Assembly: GCA_004295055.1 (NCBI GenBank)
Contig: SHNJ01000012.1
Location: forward strand, 124,001-188,000
Origin: Alphaproteobacteria bacterium
GTDB lineage: Bacteria; Pseudomonadota; Alphaproteobacteria; SHNJ01
Direction of reading: 5' to 3'
Length of the DNA: 64,000 nt
Shown here: piece by piece, positions 58,601 through 64,000 of the stretch
Numbering within the stretch: the stretch's first letter is position 1
Layout: every line of letters begins with the position of its first letter
Translations under genes and position numbers: made by a program
The notes under the pieces: model-generated
Told to the model about the DNA's origin: nothing
The model's input: the letters and a program-made list of their open reading frames with translations, nothing else
Databases searched by the model: none

Positions 58601-60535
58601 GTGATGCGCCATTTCCGCGAAATGGATGTCGATATACGCAAAACCCAATTCAGCGCCATCGGCGTTGGCGATATGGCAGGCGACGTATTCGGCAACGGCA
58701 TGCTGCAATCCGATCAAATGAAACTGTTGGCGGCGTTCAATCATGCGCATATTTTTGTCGATCCGAATCCAGATCCGGCAAAAAGTTACAAGGAACGCAA
58801 ACGGTTGTTTGAAAACCCGCAACTGAGCTGGGCGGATTACGACAGCAAAACCATTTCCAAGGGCGGCGGCGTATTTGGCCGCGATAAAAAGAAAATAACC
58901 TTGTCGACCGAAGCGCGCGCAGCGTTGCAAACCGAACAGTCCGATTTCACCCCGGCAGAATTGATTCAAACCATTTTGCGCGCACCGGCGGATTTATTAT
59001 GGCTTGGCGGCATAGGCACTTTTGTCAAGGCGTCCCATGAAAGCAATTCCGACGTCGGCGACCGCGGCAACGATAATCTGCGCATAAACGCCAAGGAGCT
59101 GCGTTGCAAAATAGTGGGGGAAGGCGCGAATTTGGGATTCACGCAATTGGGCAGAATCGAATACGCGCTTTCGGGCGGACGCAACAATACCGATGCCATC
59201 GACAATTCCGGCGGCGTCGATTGTTCCGACCATGAAGTGAATATTAAAATCCTACTGAGCCGTGTCGAACAGGACGGCCGCTTGACACGCAAGGATCGCG
59301 ATAAATTATTGAAACAAATGAGCGTCGAGGTCTGCGATCTGGTTTTGCGCGACAATTACGAGCAAACCATGGCATTGTCCTGCATGGTTTCCGAAAGCGC
59401 CGAAATGCTGGATGAATATGCGCGCCATATCCGCATTCTAGAAAAAAGCGTCAAGTTAAGCCGCACGATTGAATATTTGCCCAGCGACGAGGAAATCGCC
59501 GAACGCAGCATGGCCAAGCAAGGCCTGACCAGGCCGGAATTGGCGGTTCTGCTGGCCTATACCAAAATGGGCCTGTATGACGCGGTATTGGCCAGCACCG
59601 TGCCGGACGATCCGGCGCTGGAAACGGACTTGCGCCGTTATTTCCCCAAAGCGCTGCAAGATAAATATGCCAAGGATATCGGCAAGCATGCGCTGCGCCG
59701 CGAAATTATCGCGACGTGCCTTGTCAATTATATGGTCAACCGCGTTGGGATTCTGTTCGCGCATAACATTTCCGAAATCACCGGCAGCGATACCGCCGAA
59801 GTCATCCGCGCCTATATCGCGGTGCGGGAATTGTTCGGATTGGACGAAGTATGGAGCGAAATTTGCGCGCTGGATTACAAAACCAAGCCGGTCGTGCAAA
59901 TTCATATGATCCAGGCGCTGAACCGGTTTGTGGAACGCGCCACCATCTGGTTCCTGCGCAGCCGGAAATCCAAGCAGACTTTGGATCAGGTGTTGGCCAT
60001 TTATCAAAAACCGATTATGCAAATTCAAGCCAATTTGCGCAAAATCCTGCCAAGCCACGATTTGAAAATTTTGGATCGAAAAGCCAAGGATTATGCCGAA
60101 CAGAATGTGGTAAACGGCTTGGCGTCGCGGGTGGTATTTATCCGCATGCTGGGCGGCATTGGCGATGTGATCAATATTGCCGAGACCACCAAAAAGCCGG
60201 CCAGCGACGTAGCCGGACTTTATTTCATGATTGGCGAACGGTTTGGCCTGGATTGGATGCGCCGCGCGGCGAGCAAAATCAGCCGATCCAGCGCCTGGCA
60301 AGCAAGAGCGGTGAGCAGCTTGATCGACGATTTATTGGGTCTTCAGGCGCGCCTGACCAAAGAAGTCGTGCGCGAAGTGGGCGCCGGCGAAAAATCGTTG
60401 CAGGAATTTATCGATGACCGCGCACAGATTGTTGCGCCAATCGATGCGTTACTGGCGGAAATCCGCGCGGTCAGCAATCTCGATACCGCGATGATCACGG
60501 TGGCGATCGCAAAAATCCGGACGCTGTTGGTTTAA
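55682..60535 (+). CDS. gdh: NAD-specific glutamate dehydrogenase, large (GDH180-type)
   Basis: The 1617-residue enzyme deaminates glutamate to 2-oxoglutarate. The N-terminal ~700 residues hold ACT-like regulatory domains (ALDHKGKKQSVRIELANSKK, FLVDSTTNELHRLGIEIEAV). The catalytic core shows GGIRWSDRREDFRTEVLSL, VPVGSKGGFVLKQPP (substrate lysine), VVAADKGTAKFSDTAN and DVFGNGMLQSDQMKLLAAFN. The length matches the PF05088 family. Its product feeds the odhA/odhB/lpd pathway in this window. AGGATCTCG lies before the ATG. Confidence 0.96.
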   Translation: MSKPAPALKHAAMPEQSLREEIIRQAASRFKGAEAKAFAQFSPIYIYAINSEDLNQAHIPLFAYAVAQLWQTALDHKGKKQSVRIELANSKKDGPEYSLIEIVGEDIPFLVDSTTNELHRLGIEIEAVVHPTAYIERDDKTIKAVYPPKHIQKVNPKSGGQRMSFIQFIIKTPAVDLDIKDIKANLTRVLNDVAIAVADWQKMRKKLGDIIAEMPAGIPSPAEREEARQFLEWLDQDHFTFLGYRAYDYPKTGNRNKISVVDNSGLGVITDPAFRVFGDLRDRDADHPEVKAFVSEKSIISISKSNATSSVHRTVPMDTVSIKRYDKEGKVVGEHRFVGLFTSLAYSRNPRDIPLLRQKVDNILKRTGWSPTGHKTKILVDVLVSFPRDELIQIDEDELFSIAMGIARIQEKIRTALFVRRDKLGRHYSCLIFTPRENFTSGLREKFGQTLEERLGGKIRNYYTMLSDQPLARIHFIIDCDKNPPESVNIGHIEKEMAEMARSWSDRLREAVLDRFGADKAPAILRRYAAAFSLKYQNTYGLKDAMADIENTDATLALAKTSEIIVHIYPNGDAGTGECGVALYKNGAQLVLSEILPSLENMGFRVLSETAMPVTPTIDGKTETVWSHDLTVQRFDRQPIDVDKLRDKFTAALAGVYSGEFEDDGFNRLIVSNNMTAREVVIFRSYAKYLRQIGFTISQNSIERCLAKHADITKDLLKLFYAYFDPKSGGDSFTAAKLQADILIKLDKVTNVDEDRIMRKFLNLISASLRTNFFQTGAEGRPKNYFSVKLSSRDIIDLPEPKPWCEIFVCSPRMEAIHLRGGKVARGGIRWSDRREDFRTEVLSLVKAQMVKNTVIVPVGSKGGFVLKQPPEDKKALSAEVTECYKTMMRGMLDITDNLQNGKVIPPQNVVRRDADDPYLVVAADKGTAKFSDTANSVSAEYGFWLGDAFASGGSAGYDHKELSITARGGWVSVMRHFREMDVDIRKTQFSAIGVGDMAGDVFGNGMLQSDQMKLLAAFNHAHIFVDPNPDPAKSYKERKRLFENPQLSWADYDSKTISKGGGVFGRDKKKITLSTEARAALQTEQSDFTPAELIQTILRAPADLLWLGGIGTFVKASHESNSDVGDRGNDNLRINAKELRCKIVGEGANLGFTQLGRIEYALSGGRNNTDAIDNSGGVDCSDHEVNIKILLSRVEQDGRLTRKDRDKLLKQMSVEVCDLVLRDNYEQTMALSCMVSESAEMLDEYARHIRILEKSVKLSRTIEYLPSDEEIAERSMAKQGLTRPELAVLLAYTKMGLYDAVLASTVPDDPALETDLRRYFPKALQDKYAKDIGKHALRREIIATCLVNYMVNRVGILFAHNISEITGSDTAEVIRAYIAVRELFGLDEVWSEICALDYKTKPVVQIHMIQALNRFVERATIWFLRSRKSKQTLDQVLAIYQKPIMQIQANLRKILPSHDLKILDRKAKDYAEQNVVNGLASRVVFIRMLGGIGDVINIAETTKKPASDVAGLYFMIGERFGLDWMRRAASKISRSSAWQARAVSSLIDDLLGLQARLTKEVVREVGAGEKSLQEFIDDRAQIVAPIDALLAEIRAVSNLDTAMITVAIAKIRTLLV

Positions 60536-60542
60536 GAGCCGC

Positions 60543-62507
60543 TTATCCGCGCTTTTTGGATTTTGCGGTATCGACAGCCCCAACAGGCACTGGTTCCGCC
60601 TTTTTTAAGGCAGTGACAAAAGCTTTGTCCGCTTTAGCGCTATTGCCCAGTTTTTCGCCGTAAGCCACTATATTGGCGGAAAATCCGTTACGCAATTCAT
60701 CCGTGGTCATGCCAAGTTCCCGGCATTTCCGCAGATCGGCGGCCGTTGGCAAGGGACTGGTTTTTCTGTTTTTTATTTGCGCACCCATGATTTTGGCAAA
60801 ATTAACCCGGTCCCCGTTATGGGATGCTTCCGTGCCGGTTACGGCTTTTAATTTTTTCATTTGTGCCGTAACTACATCCCCCAAATCGGGCGCGGCATGA
60901 GAATCCGCAAAAACTATTGCCGCAAGGCTGGCCAAAGCGCGGCTATATTCGGGCGAACCGGCGGCTTTGTCCTTTAATGCGGTGTGAATAGCGGCCATGT
61001 CCGTTAACAAATCCGCAGCGACTTGGTTGGTCGGTTGCGGCAAAACGCCGGTGATATTGGCGTCCATAAGCGGACCGGACATTCCAGAAACCAATACCAA
61101 GCCAGCCCCGGTCAGAACCACACCGCTAATTATTGGACCAGATGAACCGGCTAACATCATATCGCCGTTCAATAATGTCAGGTTTGCTTGTTGGGGGAGC
61201 CCAACCACTGCTGGTTCACGTACCTCTTGTCCGCTAGGTTTTTTAGGCTCTTCTATGATCACTGGGCTTTCGGCGGCGGGTTTCTCCATTCCGATAGCAG
61301 CCATTGCCGCCGCACTTAAATTTAAAGGGATACCCGCGCGTTTGCAAATATCTGCGCAATACTCCAACATTCTTTTTGCTGTGGTGCCTCCAGCGCCATC
61401 CTGTACAATTTCGCCCAATCTTTCCGCTAGGCTTTTCATGGCTTCGTTATCTTTAACAGTGCGGGCAAAATCAAAAAGCCGGCCTATCGTATCCGCTTCT
61501 TTAAATGGATTGTCATAATTGGTTTTTCCCATTACGATCCGCCGCCGTAAATCGTGAAAAAGATCCCTGGCGTTTTGCGTATTTCTTTCCAAATCGCCGC
61601 TGGCTTCTTTCATGATTAAATGCCTGGAACCCGCCAGAACCTGGGATTGCAATTCTTCAATGCCTGCAAAAACTGCTTCCGGCAATCTACCGGTGGTTAT
61701 TCCATCAATAGCGTGCCTTGATTTAATCGCCGATTCCGTATCGCTGAGAATTTGCAGAGACAACCTTAGATCTCCGCGCGCAACGGCGGTTTCCAACAAG
61801 CGTTTGCGTACATTCTGGCATTGATTGGCGACATCGGAAATTTTTAATGCTTCATATTTTGCTAAAATACGATTAATAACCGGATAGGCGTCCGATATCT
61901 TGTAACTATCGCTGGCTTGCCGCTCGCTTGTGAAAAAACTTTCTATTTCGGCAAACGCCGCTTTTAACGATGGATCGATGACCGATGATTTTACCGTATC
62001 GTCTTTTGCGCTTGCTGCGTTACCAACAACAGTATCCGAAATTATTTTATGCAAATCCAGGCGTATGAGTGTGGTGGGAGGATTCTTGTTTCCTTGCCTT
62101 GCTATTTTATCCAAAACCTGATTGGCCGCAGGTACGATAACCTCCTTTGCGATCACAGATCGTGGAAATTCTTTAGACTTTGCAAGGTACTCCAACAGTC
62201 CGTTACTATCGTTGGATTTAGAAGCGGCGATATCCGCGACGCGTTTTATTTGCCTTTTAAGGCCGGATGGAATTTTTAATGATCCATTCGCGTCCTTCTT
62301 ATTGATATCCAATTTGCCGGTTAATAAAGTTATCGCCTGGTCCCACGCATCGGCAGTGCCCCGTCCCTCCGGCTGGCCGTTTCTAAAAACAACGGTGGTT
62401 TTTTCCAATTTCGCCAAGGGAGCCCAAATTGTGCCAAACAGCGCGTCTGATATGGCGCGCAACGGCGGCTCTATTGGAATATCCAACCCTATAAAAGGAA
62501 TTTTCAT
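60543..62507 (-). CDS. Unrecognised 654-residue protein
   Basis: The ORF has strong coding character but matches no family I know. It is mostly helical and charged (ELQSQVLAGSRHLIMKEASG, RDLFHDLRRRIVMGKTNYDN, IGRLFDFARTVKDNEAMKSL). A Pro/Glu-rich stretch follows (EEPKKPSGQEVREPAVVG, about 430), then one Gly/Ala/Val-rich hydrophobic segment (SGVVLTGAGLVLVSGMSGPL, about 467-486) and a second helical region. The C-terminus is basic. No signal peptide. It may be a structural, toxin-like or surface-associated protein; I do not assign a role. It converges on gdh with 7 bp between stops. Confidence 0.7.
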   Translation of the reverse strand: MKIPFIGLDIPIEPPLRAISDALFGTIWAPLAKLEKTTVVFRNGQPEGRGTADAWDQAITLLTGKLDINKKDANGSLKIPSGLKRQIKRVADIAASKSNDSNGLLEYLAKSKEFPRSVIAKEVIVPAANQVLDKIARQGNKNPPTTLIRLDLHKIISDTVVGNAASAKDDTVKSSVIDPSLKAAFAEIESFFTSERQASDSYKISDAYPVINRILAKYEALKISDVANQCQNVRKRLLETAVARGDLRLSLQILSDTESAIKSRHAIDGITTGRLPEAVFAGIEELQSQVLAGSRHLIMKEASGDLERNTQNARDLFHDLRRRIVMGKTNYDNPFKEADTIGRLFDFARTVKDNEAMKSLAERLGEIVQDGAGGTTAKRMLEYCADICKRAGIPLNLSAAAMAAIGMEKPAAESPVIIEEPKKPSGQEVREPAVVGLPQQANLTLLNGDMMLAGSSGPIISGVVLTGAGLVLVSGMSGPLMDANITGVLPQPTNQVAADLLTDMAAIHTALKDKAAGSPEYSRALASLAAIVFADSHAAPDLGDVVTAQMKKLKAVTGTEASHNGDRVNFAKIMGAQIKNRKTSPLPTAADLRKCRELGMTTDELRNGFSANIVAYGEKLGNSAKADKAFVTALKKAEPVPVGAVDTAKSKKRG

Positions 62508-62675
62508 AACACTTACCTCATAACCCCTAAACCATTCAGGTCTTAAAATTGATAATGAATCCCTGATGCGGCTCTATTTTGTTAATTTTTATACGGTTAC
62601 ATGAATGGCGATTAACCAGTCGCACAAGCATGTTACCTGCAAGCCTTATGATTGTATCTTTTTAGAAGACATTCG

Positions 62676-63311
62676 TCAAGCGGCCATTTTTTGATGCTTT
62701 TCCAATGTCTTAGCCACCGGCGCGTAAGATTTCCGATGGTGCGTTGTTATACCGTAACGATCCATGGCCGTCAAATGGGTTTTGGTGGCATAGCCGGAAT
62801 TATCCCCCCATCCATAATGGGGAAATTCGACCGCCAATTTTTGCATGATGCGGTCGCGCGTTACCTTGGCAATAATGGACGCCGCCGCGATGCACAAATA
62901 TTTATCATCGCCGCCCACCACCGCCTCGCCAGCAATTTTAACATCCGGCAACCGGTTGCCATCCACCAGAATTTTTTGCGGCGCCGTAGCCAGCGATTCC
63001 ACAGCGCGTTTCATTGCCAGCATCGTCGCCCATAAAATATTCAGTTGGTCAATTTCCTCGACGCTGCATTCGGCAACAGCAGAAACGCAATGCTCCGTTA
63101 GATGCGAAAATAAATAATCGCGTTTTTGGGCGGTCAATTTTTTGGAATCTTTAATTTGTTCGGCCCAGGAATATTTTTCGACACCGTTCGGCAATATCAA
63201 GGCGGCGGCAACCACCGGCCCGGCGCACGGGCCCCGCCCGGCCTCATCAACACCGGCTATATAATAAGGGGTTAGGGTATTGGGTGATGGGTTTTGAGAA
63301 ACTAGAAGCAT
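62676..63311 (-). CDS. rnhB: Ribonuclease HII
   Basis: The 211-residue enzyme removes RNA from RNA-DNA hybrids and single ribonucleotides in DNA. Catalytic acids are in YIAGVDEAGRGPCAGPVVAA (Asp, Glu) and KILVDGNRLPD; KYLCIAAASIIAKVTRDRIM and HFGW-like FPHYGWGDNSGYATK are family marks. The first ~15 codons (MLLVSQNPSPNTLTP) lie in the G-tract repeat at 63268-63364, so the N-terminus is repeat-derived. No good ribosome site precedes the ATG. Confidence 0.94.
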   Translation of the reverse strand: MLLVSQNPSPNTLTPYYIAGVDEAGRGPCAGPVVAAALILPNGVEKYSWAEQIKDSKKLTAQKRDYLFSHLTEHCVSAVAECSVEEIDQLNILWATMLAMKRAVESLATAPQKILVDGNRLPDVKIAGEAVVGGDDKYLCIAAASIIAKVTRDRIMQKLAVEFPHYGWGDNSGYATKTHLTAMDRYGITTHHRKSYAPVAKTLEKHQKMAA

Positions 63312-63364
63312 GCGCCACCATATCCGCCTCTTTTCCTAAACCCAAACCCCAAAACCCATTACCC
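63268..63364. repeat. Telomere-like G-tract / C-tract inverted repeat over the rnhB start
   Basis: G tracts at 63268-63271, 63275-63277, 63282-63284 and 63289-63291 are matched by C tracts at 63341-63343, 63347-63350, 63355-63357 and 63362-63364. GGGTGATGGGTTTTG (63282-63296) pairs with CAAAACCCATTACCC (63350-63364) with one mismatch. Both arms can form quadruplex-type G tracts on opposite strands. It resembles the element at 538-620. Confidence 0.75.
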
Positions 63365-63366
63365 GG

Positions 63367-64000
63367 CTATAATATCCCCAATTCTTTGGCGCGTTTCTGC
63401 AAATCCTGCAAATCGGCCCAGGAATCTTTTTTATAGGCGGGGGTGCGCAATAAAAATGCCGGGTGATAGGTCAATAAAGTCGGGATAGGCGCATGATTGG
63501 GCGACGGCGTAAAATCCATCCACGACCCGCGCATTTTCATGATGCCGTCCTTGACTTCGAACATCGCCTTCATCGCGGTGCCGCCCAAACAAACCAAAAT
63601 TTTTGGATTGATCAATTCAATATGCCGGCGCACGAACGGCATGCAGGCCGCCATTTCTTCGGGACTGGGCGTGCGATTGCCCGGCGGACGCCAAAATAAA
63701 ATATTGCTGATATAGGCATTGTTGCGCCGGTCCAATTGAATGGCCGCCAGCATTTTATCCAGCAATTGCCCTGCCTGGCCGACAAATGGCAAGCCCTGGC
63801 GGTCTTCTTCCGCGCCCGGCGCCTCGCCGATAAACATGATTCCGGCTTTGGGGTTGCCATCGGCAATCACCGTGTGCGCCGCGGTGTTTTTAAATGCAAT
63901 CGCATCGAATTTTTCAATTGCCGCGCGCAATTCATCGAGATTATTGGCGGACTTTGCCAGGGACTCGCCATCGTAATTGCCGGACATGGTCGGCGCGGCC
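63367..64000 (-). CDS. Uracil-DNA glycosylase, family 4-like, probably cut by window edge
   Basis: The visible ~206 residues from the ATG at 63987 carry motif GEAPGAEEDRQGLPFVG (uracil-site, about 53-69), FWRPPGNRTPSPEEMAACMP and YHPAFLLRTPAYK (HPA/HPS-type motif). Upstream the frame stays open to the window end (AAPT before Met). Alphaproteobacterial relatives usually have a Pro/Ala-rich N-terminal extension, so the real start is probably outside. The N-terminal C-x-x-C and the KC before RPPGNR that hold the [4Fe-4S] cluster in archaeal/thermophile family 4 are absent here (FDAIAFKNTA; FWRPPG). Confidence 0.85.
   Translation of the reverse strand, partial: AAPTMSGNYDGESLAKSANNLDELRAAIEKFDAIAFKNTAAHTVIADGNPKAGIMFIGEAPGAEEDRQGLPFVGQAGQLLDKMLAAIQLDRRNNAYISNILFWRPPGNRTPSPEEMAACMPFVRRHIELINPKILVCLGGTAMKAMFEVKDGIMKMRGSWMDFTPSPNHAPIPTLLTYHPAFLLRTPAYKKDSWADLQDLQKRAKELGIL

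Noticed and set aside
59456-60301. Minus-strand open frame (281 codons) inside gdh
   Set aside because: Shadow of the gdh catalytic region; no family features.

Overview
The window reads as one chromosomal stretch of an alphaproteobacterium of moderate G+C content. The gene blocks are typical of that class: priA/transaldolase/DUF484/xerC; zapE-mdh-sucCD-sucA-odhB-lpd; asd-sdhCDAB; ffh-rpsP-rimM-trmD-rplS-leuCDB-asd; dapF-mtaB-ftsY; a DUF2336 protein with a soluble histidine kinase; and a 1.6 kb-codon NAD-dependent glutamate dehydrogenase. Amino-acid biosynthesis (leu, asd, dapF) and a complete TCA core suggest a free-living or only facultatively host-associated cell. I cannot place the genus from sequence alone; a Rhodospirillales- or Micavibrio-like lineage would fit.

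Layout. 1-5.8 kb: the 5' part of priA, transaldolase, then an accessory insert (aldo/keto reductase, a TIGR04076-like protein, a frameshifted indoleamine-2,3-dioxygenase-like gene), then DUF484 and xerC. 5.8-8.4 kb: an outer-membrane beta-barrel gene divergent from a small XRE regulator, and a Fic AMPylase with a palindrome-rich upstream region. 8.4-18.5 kb: the 2-oxoglutarate dehydrogenase / succinyl-CoA ligase / malate dehydrogenase cluster on the minus strand, with an unrecognised small ORF at several junctions. 18.7-22 kb: zapE and two unrecognised genes. 22-27.3 kb: asd, a membrane protein and succinate dehydrogenase. 27.5-32.3 kb: leuC-leuD-GNAT-leuB and a methyltransferase. 32.3-36.8 kb: rplS-trmD-rimM-rpsP-ffh and two small ORFs. 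37-44 kb: dapF-mtaB-ftsY, then DUF2336 and histidine kinase. 44-52.4 kb: pgk-xth-FAHD, lolA, ftsK, a UbiH-type hydroxylase, Trm112-like and LON-domain proteins. 52.4-55.5 kb: CnoX-like thioredoxin, a prolyl-tRNA editing protein, a tandem pair of unknown membrane proteins and tRNA-Gly(GCC). 55.7-64 kb: NAD-GDH, a 654-residue orphan, rnhB and a family-4-like uracil-DNA glycosylase that runs off the window.

The genes form a coherent carbon core. Glutamate dehydrogenase feeds 2-oxoglutarate to OdhA/OdhB/Lpd, SucCD, Sdh and Mdh. SRP (Ffh/FtsY), L19/S16 and their maturation factors handle translation and membrane targeting; XerC and FtsK handle chromosome resolution and segregation.

The most unusual material lies between and inside the core genes. 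A small ORF with its own promoter and terminator sits between sucD and sucA, and the sucA promoter overlaps that terminator. There are two related C/G-rich palindromic repeats, one of which supplies the lpd ribosome binding site. A palindrome lies in frame in the OdhB linker. Telomere-like G-tract inverted repeats occur near both ends of the window, one forming the first codons of rnhB. No insertion sequence, prophage, CRISPR array or rRNA was seen.
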